From Paramacrobiotus richtersi (taxonomy: Eukaryota; Tardigrada; Eutardigrada; Parachela; Macrobiotidae): a DNA stretch of 29,568 nucleotides. The translations under genes were made by a program, and so were the position numbers. Shown piece after piece: positions 17,109 to 27,869 of this stretch. The DNA is taken from assembly GCA_034698045.1 (NCBI GenBank), contig JAQGAU010000380.1:1-29568 (forward strand), read 5' to 3'. Positions within the stretch are counted from its first letter, which is position 1. Every line of letters begins with the position of its first letter. A model generated the notes under the pieces. It was not told the DNA's origin. It made no database searches and saw only the letters and a list, made by a program, of their open reading frames with translations.

Positions 17109-18104
17109 ATGGAGACATTTGTCGTTAATATATCAAGCACGAACGAATCTGTAGCTGCATACGATTCCAACGAAAATGAAGCATATTTTTTCTTATCAAT
17201 ATTTCTATGGTGTATGACACTGCTTCCTAACTGCTTCGTTCTGATCTTGTTAGCGAGCCGTCGGCATCTTATTACACCATTCACTGTTTATGTCATTTCC
17301 CTATTAATTTCAAATATAATCGCTGATAATGTCTGCATGCTCCCTTATTCAGTTCTCACTGAGATCGTTCCAACAGATGATGCTTACGGCAGGCTTATCA
17401 TTTGTGCTGTGTATTTGTACGGCGATTGGGTAATTCTTGGGATCACAATGTTCAACCATGTGTTGATTACAATGAACAGACTGTGGGCAGTGTACTTCCC
17501 GCTACATTACCGACAACAGCACAATATGAAAACTGCAAAGCTGATTTGTCTAGGAGTATGGACGGCAGTTCATCTACTTGTTTTACCAATGATTGTGGTA
17601 GACCTGCTGTACGATCCAGCAGGAATCCCCGGCTGTTTTTTCAACACAGAATTACCGGCGATGAAAGTGTACAAGAACAGCATCGGCTTGATCCTATACG
17701 CGTTTCCCATTGTTTTTATCATTGGAGCATATCCATGTATTTTCTGGAAGACAGTAATAAAGCGAAAGATAATTCGCAGCGGTAAAGCAGAATCAGTGAC
17801 CGAAGCTGAGTCACACTTTCGTGGCGCACTTGTGAAAAAATCGCGGTCCAAAGATTCCACTCGGTCGTTTCTGGCTTTGACTTTTATGACGATTAGTGTT
17901 GTTTTTTGCTACCTTCCATCGAATCTGCCGTTTATTATTCGCCAGTTCACTGATTTCAAAGAACCCGAATGGATGCTTTATATCGAGGAAGTCACATATT
18001 ATATCCAAGCAGTTGTCGATCCTTTGGTTTTTAGCCTATGCCTGTCTGATATCCGGCACGAAATATTGAATGTATTCCGCAGGGTTCTCGTCAAATTTCG
18101 CTAA
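17109..18104 (+). CDS. Rhodopsin-type GPCR, single exon (331 aa), paralogue of 14984
   Basis: Tandem duplicate of the receptor at 14984, about four residues in five identical by eye. It shares two N-terminal sequons (NIS, NES), the TM2 Asp (IADNVCML), the TM3 Cys, the NRLWAVYFPLHYR replacement of DRY, the ECL2 Cys (IPGCFF), CYLP in TM6 and DPLVF in TM7. One or two residues are missing in ECL2 relative to the sister gene, where PEQAMEV reads PAMKV. Differences cluster in the N-terminus, ICL3 and the extracellular TM2-TM3 loop (VPTDDAYGR against IGTDDTKGS), as expected for paralogues diverging in ligand or coupling (inference). The ATG at 17109 follows a stop in the same region and aligns with the sister start. 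AATAAA lies about 50 bases after the TAA. Confidence 0.88.
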   Translation: METFVVNISSTNESVAAYDSNENEAYFFLSIFLWCMTLLPNCFVLILLASRRHLITPFTVYVISLLISNIIADNVCMLPYSVLTEIVPTDDAYGRLIICAVYLYGDWVILGITMFNHVLITMNRLWAVYFPLHYRQQHNMKTAKLICLGVWTAVHLLVLPMIVVDLLYDPAGIPGCFFNTELPAMKVYKNSIGLILYAFPIVFIIGAYPCIFWKTVIKRKIIRSGKAESVTEAESHFRGALVKKSRSKDSTRSFLALTFMTISVVFCYLPSNLPFIIRQFTDFKEPEWMLYIEEVTYYIQAVVDPLVFSLCLSDIRHEILNVFRRVLVKFR

Positions 18105-18154
18105 TTTACTTCTTCTGTACCTTTGCGTATACTTTTTTCCTTACCTTTCCCAGA

Positions 18155-18160
18155 AATAAA
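18155..18160 (+). terminator. AATAAA polyadenylation signal of the second GPCR
   Basis: Exact AATAAA about 50 bases after the stop codon at 18102-18104. Confidence 0.55.
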
Positions 18161-18505
18161 ATATTGCAAGGATTGCTCTGTTCCGTAATAAGGAGTAGAA
18201 GAAACATAATTCAATTTAACGCTTTCGAACGAACCGCACTGATTTGCCGCTTTGGGATACCGGGGCAAGTAATCGGTTACTGGGCAATGTCCGAACGGTG
18301 CAAAGTTAGCCGTTGGTCACCCAGCACTTCGATACAAGCCGCGCCGGACACCCCCAAAGCGGAACGCCAGCCCCAACCGCGCGGAAAGAAACAAAAAACC
18401 GGGAGAAAAAAAAACAGTAGCGAAATAATGTGGGAAACAAAATCTGCACATTCACAGAACCACCATTTCCGCAGGTGATATCAACAAAATCAAAAAGAAA
18501 CGATA
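18161..18505. other. Gene-free stretch after the GPCR pair
   Basis: No recognised feature. It includes a 100-codon open frame from 18164 with low-complexity lysine/arginine composition around an A-rich run near 18405, which I regard as spurious. Confidence 0.4.
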
Positions 18506-18690
18506 ATGGGCATAGGTGAACCACGAGGCCCCGTGAACTGCGGAAGCCGTATTGTGACTGCGGTTAGGGAACGGATCCCAAGGAGACAGGGCAGGATTGG
18601 TCGGATCCAGGCAGAGGCCGATAATATGCAAATGGCATAAGGCAAACGACAATCGACGAATCTTAAAACAAACATTAACAATGCGCATAC
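18506..18690 (+). repeat. Diverged tandem repeat, copy 1 (about 185 bp)
   Basis: Copy 1 aligns with 18703-18882 along its length. Shared landmarks, in order, are GTGAACCA/ATGAACCA, GACTGCGGTTAGGGA/GACTGCGGTTTAGGGA, TTGGTCGGATCCAGGCAGAGGC/TTGGTTGGATCCGGGCAGAGGC, CAAACGACAATCGA, and ATTAACAATGCG at the end. No open frame is shared. Confidence 0.75.
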
Positions 18691-18702
18691 ACAGACAGCC
18701 TA

Positions 18703-18882
18703 AATGGCGTAGATGAACCATGGGTCCACGTGCATCGCGGAATCTTTCTCGCGACTGCGGTTTAGGGACTCAAGAGACATCGCCCGCAGCACTGGTTGGA
18801 TCCGGGCAGAGGCTGGCAATCAGTAAGCAAACGACAATCGATGACCATGAAGCTTCAAAATAAAGATTAACAATGCGTGTAC
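18703..18882 (+). repeat. Diverged tandem repeat, copy 2 (about 180 bp)
   Basis: Partner of copy 1, in direct orientation. The conserved tracts could belong to a short non-coding gene or to a short interspersed element, but I see no clear pol III box pair and no tRNA-like fold. Confidence 0.75.
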
Positions 18883-18889
18883 TAATCGT

Positions 18890-21270
18890 AATTAATTGAA
18901 AATAATTATTGTATGAACGAACGTAAGTTATGCAGTGTAAAACTACGTAAACTAAACCACTAAGCAGAAAGGCGCAGCGCATTGTCAAAAGAAAATTCGG
19001 TCATTCATGATAAAGCTGCATTTTGTTTGCTAGTTCTGTTAAGTTTGATCTGTCGCTTAAACGAACTTCGTATTCTTGATGTTATATTCTTCAGGTCAAG
19101 GTAACGATATTATCGTTATTAACTTTCAGTATTTTCCCTAAATATTCCGTAAAACTACATAATGTGTATAATAATAATTATTGTGTGCAAAAATATTATT
19201 GTATGCAAAAAATGTATAATATAATAAATCACTCAGTTACTGAAACAACGAAAGCCAACCAGGGAGTAATGAGGTATGAACGTACGAAAAGTGGATCGTT
19301 TGCTCTAGAACATTACTAATTAGATTTTTCTGCATAAGTTATCATATAAAAATTTGTAAACAAGCAAAAACATAATAAGCCACTAATCCGATATAACCAT
19401 TCAATGGTGTATACACTGGCGATTTGCTAACAATTTGCATCAAACTATTGAGTAAATTGTAAGCATAAATTTGAGTACAGGGATGTAAAAACAACAGCTG
19501 CAATGATAGAAAAAATCAGGAATCGGAACAAATTAATTTTTACGGGATTATTAATTATATTACTGTTGTTTCGTAGTTTGGAATCATACGTTTATTTAAC
19601 AGCCGCAAAAATAGACAGATGACGTATTTATGTGGATATGGACATATTTCTTCAGTTGGACGACACGGCTAGTACTTCTACAGCTGTATCAACTCTGTTG
19701 AATAGAACTAAATAATCATTGTTTTGTCAAATAGTACCTGCAATAAAAAGTACGTAAATACAATGTATGTTACAATGCAGACACGATAATTATTATAACC
19801 AACAAACATTTCGACAAATTACAGCTGATATATAAAAGTGGGTTATCAGAAATAAAAATGAACTGACATGTGCGAGTAAAACAACGGTCAGTCAATAAGC
19901 ATTAGTTAATAAGTCAATGGTCAGGCATTTAGAAAATCAATTGTTAATTATATATTAACTGGCTATGGCCAGATGCACAAACTATATCCATAAAACACTA
20001 ATCATTTCTTTATTCTTAATTGTTTTAATTAATAAAATTAAGAAAGTGGTTAATGAATTTAATACGGTTAATCTTTATTAATGGATTTAAGCGTTTCTGT
20101 TTCTCAGTGTCTTATGTCGCTTTTAGAGGGATTTAACTTGAAATGCCATTAAGTGATAAGCGATAGAAATTTTAATTAGTCGCTCACGCAATTACACTCA
20201 GCACAAGCCAAACCATATGAAACTATGGACAAGTTAGGTCGGCAGTATAGTACTGAAATTATCTCAAAATCAGGTAATGAACGATGCTTCGAAACACATC
20301 AACGAAAAATTTACAGTACCTTTATATTTTATTAGTCAGCGAAGTAGAAATAATAATTAATTGTTCCAAAACATGCAAAAAGCAGATATAAAATACGAGC
20401 ATACAATACTGCCTTTAATTTTTACAAGATCAGATCAATTTCGGGTCAAGTGAATGAGAAAGAGCTTACTGTATGTATGCCCCATCCAGTAGTATCGCCT
20501 ATATATGCATTCTTACAGACCGGCGTTTCACCGATTAGCGCTTAATTAGAAAAACTTGAGCAAATAGTCAGTAAAAGTGAATAAACAGCAATAAATTACG
20601 GCAATAGTAAAACAGTATCAGCGTCAGTATGGTTAATAGTATCGATGAACCTACTAAAAACTCGATCGCCTATTCGAAACAATTATTACTGAGTTAAGAT
20701 TTCGTATCAGTTGATATATATTACGGACAAAACGGTTACACAAACCAGGCACGGGGATTATCCAGCTGTCATATTAGGAAACTGTTAAACAGTTTGTTGG
20801 AAATTTTATAACGAACTTATTACAGATTTTATATTTGGAAATGAAAATCAGGAAACTAAAAAACTAAAACTAAGCTCACTGATAGAAATGACCAACACTA
20901 ACTGGTATATAATAATCCATGGATTGGCTACTTCATTGACACTTCGAGTTTTCGAAAGAGACATAAATCGAGCAAGTAATTAAAAACATTAAAATTCACG
21001 ACATTTGCCAACAATATGGAGATAAATGAAGTTTTTGAGTATCCGTAGGACCGTATGTTTAGAAGTTTTGTTAATTAATAAACGGCGATCGAAAACCGTC
21101 ATCTGATTACAAGTAAGATAAAGGAGTACGGATTGGCGCTGTAGAGAGTTAACAAAATGGTGTACGTCAGTATAAATCTGGGTATTATACAAACCGGGAA
21201 AAAATTAGAAAGAAAAGTTATTTTGCTGAAAAATTTTAAAAGAAAAAAACTACACAACTCATCCTGATAA
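18890..21270. other. AT-rich desert of about 2.4 kb
   Basis: Strongly AT-rich sequence full of TAATTA, ATTAAT and TTTAAT, with no open frame longer than about 67 codons. A tandem 18-base duplication (ATTATTGTRTGCAAAAA) lies near 19177-19212. Nothing resembles a gene, tRNA or transposase. It separates the GPCR/receptor cluster from the receptor at 22284. Confidence 0.6.
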
Positions 21271-21277
21271 TCAATTT

Positions 21278-21640
21278 TTATGGATGACAAGCAAAATGTG
21301 AGGAATACATATTGCTGAGAGCGGTTTGTCGGCCAAGGACGTCGGTAATCTTGTGCTGACAGCGTCTGGCATCCGCTCGGCGACCCGGACGGCCTAGGAA
21401 AAGGTCAAAAGGAGGATCAAATAAACAGAACCATATCAGTCCATGAGGAAGATAATAATCGGCAACAGGGAGATCCTGAGACATTCCTGGTTCATTCGAA
21501 AGGTCAATTCCACGATTGGCAGGTTGAACGACACAAAATTTGTGCAAAATTTTGAGCTCTTCCAAGTAAACAATCTGCGAGTGTACTAGCAACTGTACAG
21601 TGACAAGGAACCCATACATCATGAAGTGGTCTTCGTTGCC
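21278..21640 (-). other. Unrecognised open frame of about 120 codons in a GC-richer island
   Basis: A minus-strand frame from about 21640 to 21278 stays open in a stretch visibly more GC-rich than the AT-rich DNA to its left. It encodes ADYYLPHGLIWFCLFDPP followed by a basic segment (GRPGRRADARRCQHK). I recognise no family, and there is no obvious partner exon. It could be a decayed exon or chance; coding status is doubtful. Confidence 0.2.
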
Positions 21641-22283
21641 AAGCAGTGCTTGGCAGACATAGCGCTTCGTTCTGTGTTAACAACATTTAGCGCTTTTGCG
21701 CTAAATCCTTTTAAACCGAATGTACAACAGATCGATTAACAACAACAGTAGCAGTGACCTTACTGTGACTTTATCTGCAAACACTCCGCCAACAGCATGC
21801 AGTTGACCTTAGGTCAACCTGTGCATTCGATGTTCTAAGACTTCCCTTTAATCTCTTCAGAAGCCGTCTAACAGACAGTGGTCAACTGTACTAGTGCTCT
21901 GCACGAAAGAATGGGGTACATGATATGTTATCAAAGTGTTCACTTGGTATTTACGCATCAAGGGGATCGAGTGACAGATCGCCATCTGATCAATTAGCTC
22001 AACACGTCTAGATTGGCATACGAATGTCAAACTGGCTAGGTAAGTTCTGTTCCTTTGACACTTTTGCCATACCAGCGCCTTTTCCCTCCTTGGTACGTCC
22101 ATTTAGCTCAGATGTTTTGTAAGCCAAGCCAAGAGCATATGCTATTTGCCAGACAAACATCTGATGATTGAGGATCTTTGTTGCATTCGTACTTCACCCA
22201 TCTATCTGTCCTCGCTTGATAGCATAACATCTCGCTCATTCAAGAAGCTAGAATCTTTTCGCCCAAAAAAAATTAGGCGCGTG
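21641..22283 (+). other. Upstream region of the 22284 receptor
   Basis: Non-coding. From 21797 it matches the upstream region of the 12526 gene in ordered blocks, ending with AAGAAGCTAGAA 40 bases before the start. A hairpin TTTAGCGC-TTTT-GCGCTAAA lies near 21687-21706. The reading frame of the receptor remains open back to 22146, but the paralogue supports the ATG at 22284. Confidence 0.55.
21803..21817. promoter_or_regulatory. Perfect palindrome TTGACCTTAGGTCAA
   Basis: A perfect 7+1+7 palindrome formed by two everted AGGTCA half-sites. It is kept with one change upstream of the paralogue (12106-12120). It is 467 bases before the start codon. AGGTCA is the core half-site of many nuclear receptors, but everted spacing 1 is uncommon, so the identity of any binder is open. 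Confidence 0.45.
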
Positions 22284-23947
22284 ATGGAAAAGGTCAGCAG
22301 CAAGCCAAGATCCTCGAGGTTCATCGTGAACATTATGAGGCCGTGGCTCCTAGTATTGCAGTTGACTGGTTTCTTCTATTTCTCCTTTCCCAATTCAAAA
22401 CTCGCTAGGGCTGCAGTACTTCTCTATATGGTTCTATACAGCTCGATACAGTTCGTTGTCCAAGGGTTCTATGCGTATCACTTTTCATTAGACTACATGT
22501 CGATCCAAGGAAAGTCTTCCAGTTTTGGGGTGGCAGCTTTGGGCTTGCTGCGATATATATTTTTCATATCGACCTTCATATGCATTCGAAAAATGTGGCA
22601 CGGCAGTGGCGATGTTAAGCGGATGTTACAGTTTATTGACGAAGAGTATTCCACACATTTCACGGCGGCAAGAAAAACCTGGATCGTGCTTTCCGTTGTG
22701 GTCTGCATTGCCGCTGTGACTGCAGTTTTCTGTAACTTAATCTATGCATGGGATGTAGGATTAAGCTTTCACGCGGTGTTACTTACCTACCAAAAACGTT
22801 ACGGTGGGATTTTCTTATGGAAAAGTTCTGAATCGTTGCTAATGTGTTATTTTGCTTTTGTCCGGTTGAATATGATTGGAAGAGTTATTATTCTGCTTTT
22901 TAATTTGTTCTTATGTTTCGTGACGGGGTCAATTTATTCCGGTCTAAGATCAAACATTTTGAGGGAGCAAGCCAGTCCGGCAACCACTATGGCCGGTTTC
23001 AGTTCATTTATGCAGCTATCGGGGATTATTACGGAGGTGGACAATCATCTTTCCGTTATTACCCTTTTTGGGTGCGTAGATCATCTGGGATGGACCATTG
23101 ATACGGCGTTCAGTATCAGTGGTAACCTTAAGGTAAATAGATACATTATTTCGAGGAATTCGTAAAGCTAGGTAGCGCAATACACGTTACACACGAAACG
23201 TATAAGTTTTACCAAAAAGCGTGCAATGCAGACATAATATTAAACAACGCAAAGGAAAATCTCGGACCTTCCCTATTTACTGTAGCTGTCTGTCTAATCT
23301 GTCTGTTTTCTCGGGAGTCTGAACATTACTGCAGTTGACAGGTACACTATCCGGCAGTTGGCAAACTTTTGTTTACACTTTACAGGATGGAACACCTGTT
23401 CCAGCGTTTGATTTTGGCCTGTTGGCTTTTGGTCTCTTTGTACTGGGTTCCACCATCTGTGCACTCGTACACACTCACGAGCAGGTAATGAGAAATAGGC
23501 AAGATTTAGAAATAATGAGTTAAAAACTATTTGTCTAATGTTAAACAAAAAGGCGCTGCATAAATGTTTACTTTAGGGCCAACTAAGCATGGAAGCACTG
23601 GACGAGAAGTTGTCCGTTTTCGACGAGCTTTGCGGAGAACGTGTATCCCACCTTCGGAAAAAGCACCTGTTTATGCATCCTGGATGTTTCACGCTGGGAG
23701 GGATAATTATCACACGTGAGGCCGCATTTGCGGTAAGGCTGACTTGAATTTTTTTTTACGAGCACGAAATTAGAATATGTGTTTTTTAATTATACCACAG
23801 GCTACCGGAGGTGCGCTGAGTTACGTACTCCTGTTTTCTGAGTTGGCAAATAAAGACCCGATCAAGCAAGAGCGCCCTCTGATGCCGATTACGCAAATAT
23901 TATCATCGTGTGCGAATTACACTTGCCTTGATAATTGTACTGTCTAA
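22284..23947 (+). CDS. Gustatory-receptor-like seven-TM chemoreceptor, four exons
   Basis: Exons are 22284-23132 (283 codons), 23386-23484 (33), 23577-23732 (52) and 23801-23947 (48 plus TAA), all GT-AG and phase 0, giving 416 aa. The frame is open to 22146, and an ATG at 22164 would add 40 residues. The start at 22284 is preferred because it matches the 12526 paralogue. TM1 is WLLVLQLTGFFYFSF, TM2 YSSIQFVVQGFYAYHF, TM3 LRYIFFISTFICIRKMW, and TM4 WIVLSVVVCIAAVTAVFC. YGGIFLWKSSESLL leads into TM5, and FGCVDHLGWTIDTAF is in TM6. The mini-exon is PVPAFDFGLLAFGLFVLGST. Exon 3 ends CFTLGGIIITREAAFA and exon 4 begins ATGGALSYVLLFSEL. Membrane segments and exon ends are nearly identical to the 12526 gene; the C-terminal tails differ. 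Likely a duplicate separated later by the GPCR pair and AT-rich DNA, or vice versa. The ligand is unknown. Confidence 0.8.
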
Positions 23948-25535
23948 TGGATCATGAAAAAGTATTTGGGCGATCGCGGAGTGCCCGTGTTCAAGTTGTG
24001 GGTAAAACTTTGTAACACTTTTGCCGTTTTCGAACGGTGGACAGTTTTGCCGACGTTCGTCTGCTGTTTTCTTACAGTTTAATACTCGTAGACAAAAATT
24101 ATGCGCGAGCGAGCAAGAAAAATTTTACAGACCAGACGGTACGTTCTTTTGGTTAGTGACAAATCAAGATCAATAAGGTTACGTTCGAAAATTTTCTAAC
24201 GGAACACAGGCATTTTGCCGTTGGACTCAAACGGTTGGAGTTAGAGTGCAGAAACCTGTTATCCGAAGAGACCGTCTTCAAAGCAATAGTGCAATCCGAA
24301 CTACTATTTTGAATTGCTGGTTAAAAGGAAAAGAGTTGTGGTCGTTTCCAATTAGCACAGAGGTCACTGCGACGGTCTCGTAGGCTTCTATGGTAACCAA
24401 GGACGGCCATAACTTTTCCATTCTAACCAATGGTTCAAAATAGGTCAAGGATATGCGCAGCCAGTTAGGCAAGAAAATTAATCTATTTTATTTGTAATTT
24501 ATTTTATTTTCATTTTTAATTTCGGTGTTTATTTCAATTTTTGTTTTATTTTTATAATTATTTGTTGATGTATTGTACAATTTGTACTACTGTATTGCTT
24601 TGACTGAGTTGTACGTACTTGGTTCAACCTTCTGCTTAGCACAAATTCCTTACTGTACTGTATGTCTTGTGCTCACCGACCTCTGTGAATTTTGTGAACG
24701 AGTCGGACGCTTTAAGCAGACGCGTCGGACATACAGTGCTTAACAGCTAGTGCGCTTGGGCCACATGGCAACAACAAAAATAACAAAACAAAGAAAATAT
24801 AAGTAAAAACGTGAGCGTAAGTGCAAAAGTCCGCAAGTAGCTCTTACGTAGCTGACGTAGGTGTGCAAGCACGTATGCAGCAGTCAGTTCGTATACAAAG
24901 GAAAAGCAATAGATAATTATAATTGAATATACACGAATGCACTGCTGTCAACTCTGATCGGAAAGATCCGTCACGAAACAGGAAAGAAATAGGCCACGGA
25001 ATAGATCTACCAACGCAAAGTCATCGAGATGCAGAGTGCCAATGCGATGTCTATCATGGGGACAGCCCCTGCTGTGGAAACTGAGACGACATCTTTTCAA
25101 TTATATCAGTTATACGAGTAATACGACCTCAGAAAGTGGTGTGCGTTTCAGCGCTTGTTCGTGCTTGGTAATAAACTTTGAAAGAAAAATAAAAAGTCAC
25201 TACATAGTGTATATAGTGCGCAAGAATTTGGCTCGTGAGTAATGGCAATATAAAGTACGTCACCGAAAAGTCATCGTTTTATCAGACCTTAGAATTTGAT
25301 TACTTAGTGACCAATTCGCCTTCAGTGTGATTCTGAAGTTTAAGGTGACTTATCAAGTATCGTTATGTTAGGATCGCCCAGATACTTAAATTTCTCCTCG
25401 AAATCGCAGATGCACAGAGCAGCCTTAGAGGGTCCATACAAAAGCAGGAGAGCTGCTATACGTACTGATCAGGTCACCCGCACTGCCATAATTACGCGTG
25501 TGCATATAACTGTTAGAGAGGGCGTTCCATCTACA
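23948..25535. other. Gene-free stretch with T-rich tract
   Basis: About 1.6 kb without a recognisable gene. A T-rich low-complexity tract lies at about 24480-24570. Open frames of 60-85 codons occur (for example 25036-25242 and 25365-25622) but have no family resemblance. A 30-codon ATG frame at 25029 is too short to judge. Confidence 0.45.
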
Positions 25536-25914
25536 TGTGTCCACCAAATGAGCGGTTGTTCTGCAATATGGCCAAAAAGTTTTAACAGAGATGCCGCTTT
25601 GAAACTGCACATTCCTATTTGATTTGTTTGGACAATATATCAATAAATGCGCATAAATGTGATGATCATTCTGAACCAGTTTCAGCCGGAATATATGGCT
25701 GTAAAAATTTAAAAAGAAGTTTAAAATTTTTGAAATTTATTTTCAAATTTCGCACCCGTCCGTTCCGGCTGAAACTGAGGCAGGTCATCACATTTATGCG
25801 CATCAATTGATGTATTGTCCAAACAAATCGAACGGAAACGTGGTTTTTCAAAGCGCCATTTCTGTTTAAACGTTTTTACCGTATTTCAGAACAGCCGCTC
25901 ATTGGGCGCACAAA
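25536..25914. mobile_element. Foldback (long inverted repeat) element of about 380 bp
   Basis: Arms of about 165 bases pair around a 40-base AT-rich centre near 25725. Paired blocks, in order from the outside, are CAAATGAGCGG with CCGCTCATTG, ATGCCGCTTTGAAA with TTTCAAAGCGCCAT, GATTTGTTTGGACAATA with TATTGTCCAAACAAATC, ATGCGCATAAATGTGATGA with its exact complement, and CAGTTTCAGCCGGAA with TTCCGGCTGAAACTG. Inner arms are nearly perfect and outer arms more diverged. No coding capacity and no clear target duplication. Confidence 0.8.
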
Positions 25915-26835
25915 CGGACAACAAGACAAGCAGATATATAAGATTAGTACCAAAAATTATACTATTTCAGAAGACTAAAAGCAGGAGTAGTCAAATCGGG
26001 ATTTGGCTTGTGTGCTCCGGGAAGCACCCCTTATAGACAGTGGTTTTTTCACCAAATCAATCTTGAATACGGATCTCTAGAGTCAAGAAACCTTGAGGCG
26101 GCAGCTGAAAGTGTTTCTTGTAAACATATAAGCTTCAGATTAAAGTATACGACGGGTGTATAACAATAGGTCACTAGGTATTTGAATTGCCATGTATTCA
26201 AACGAAATTCACGAAATTCATAGGTTGAAATTACGACAGCATATCGAACAACTGATTTTATTGTCAGAAATATGACTTGCTGTGGCGTATTCACTTTACG
26301 CTCTTGCTGTCAGTAAATTTAATCAAATTTTTTAGAAATTCAAAATTTCCAGTATTATCTCTTTACGTAATCGATAAAATACGACAAGCTTATGATACTT
26401 TGCCCTGTCGCTTTACACACATGTTTTTCAGACTGTACTTTCGGTGAAATAGCATGACTAAATTTCCACAGATTTATCTGCTTATTCGCCTCGTCTTCGT
26501 TAACGCAAGTGTTGATGAGCAACAGTGCACTCGCAGTGTGGTCCTTAGCAACACTGCGCCGAAAACAGTGTTTAGAATGCAAGATGTGCCCTAGTATATG
26601 TGCTGCATAATCGGCACAGTAATATCAACCAAAAAAGTATAACGTGGACCCCAGGATACAGAAATCCAATCAACCACAATTAATAACCATTGAAAAACTA
26701 AAAGCCGATAACGCTAAATATGAAACGCGCGAATTTACCGAATCGTGAGAGTGACATGATGTTTCACTCAAAAGTTTGCTCTGTGGCTCCGCACAATAAT
26801 TTTGTAAATGTGCCCAGCCACGAATGGTTTCTTGT
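25915..26835. other. Gene-free stretch between foldback elements
   Basis: No gene, repeat or RNA recognised. Open frames are short and AT-biased. Confidence 0.4.
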
Positions 26836-26839
26836 TTAA

Positions 26840-27470
26840 CTTTAAGACGAGCGACTTGTAGTTTTCATATGTTGCCCTGGCTATTTGTGTCTGCGCGGTT
26901 GGAATTCGTATACCAATGTTTAGCACTGCTTGCGATGGGCAAAGGACCGATATAGATGATCGCGAAAACGAATTGTGCGCGCAGCATCCAGTTGTCGCAC
27001 AATGCATTGAGAAAGTTCGAACGCAAACACGTGTATCATACACGTGCACGGTGTATGTATGTATCGAAACTCTCGTTTCGAAGCGATTTGTTTGAAACTT
27101 TTTCGATAAATGAAGATATATATGTAGATCGTTTTGAACCAAAACCAGCCTTGTGAGACTTTTTCGAATTTTTAAAATGAATGCTAAGATGATTGAAATT
27201 CGTTTTAAAATTTGATGGGTGTATTTATCAAGCAAGTTTCAAACAAATCGCTTCAAACCGAGAATTTTGGTACATCAGTTTGCCTTTAAACTTTTCTAAC
27301 GCATTTACGTAACAGCCAATTATTGCCCGCATAATTCGTTTTAGCGCTGATCTGTATCGGTCTTTTGTCCATCACAAACAATACTGTACGTTGGTTTAAG
27401 AATTTCAACCACGGACCTGCAAAATAGCCAGCGCAAAATATGAAAATAACAGGTTAATCCTCTTAAGTGC
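26840..27470. mobile_element. Foldback element A of a two-copy family (about 630 bp)
   Basis: Left arm (about 26840-27113) and right arm (about 27222-27470) are diverged reverse complements. Paired blocks include CTGGCTATTT near 26876 with AATAGCCAGCG near 27423, GGACCGATA near 26943 with its near-complement near 27357, AAAACGAATTGTGCG near 26965 with its complement near 27335, and AAGCGATTTGTTTGAAACTT with AAGTTTCAAACAAATCGCTT. The core (27128-27200) contains ATCGTTTTGAACCAAAACCAG, which recurs in element B. No open frame of interest. Confidence 0.75.
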
Positions 27471-27869
27471 TATATATTCGGCAAATAAAAATCATTTTCA
27501 ACAGTCAAACCCAACTTATTCACATTTCTGGCTACGAAGAACTTGCAAAGACCAGAAGAGCTTCTTACTGGCAGAACCCAACCTTTTTTTGGAGCGTTTC
27601 TTCAGACTGTAACCTGTAATTTTTGACAGCTACCCACTAATCATTGGGACGACCACCGAGTACACGTCGTACTGTAGTTCACAGCATGACCCTAGTGTAA
27701 CTGGCCACAACCAACGCCGTAACAGTTGAAAACGTAATATAAAAATCATCGATTCCTGACTCTGATTGTGAACCGTGCCCGCTATTGTCAAAAAACCTCT
27801 TTCGGCCTTCACTGACCAGTAGTATAGCCAAAAAACGAAGTTTTGTTAGCGTGTTTTTCTGTTAGTTCG

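Noticed and set aside
25029..25121. 30-codon frame that could be the start of a Gag-like protein
   Set aside because: Too short, no LTR pair or downstream pol domains; no basis for calling a retroelement.
26768..27235. 155-codon minus-strand open frame
   Set aside because: Lies wholly within foldback element A, has mixed hydrophobic/basic composition without a motif, and is not conserved in element B.
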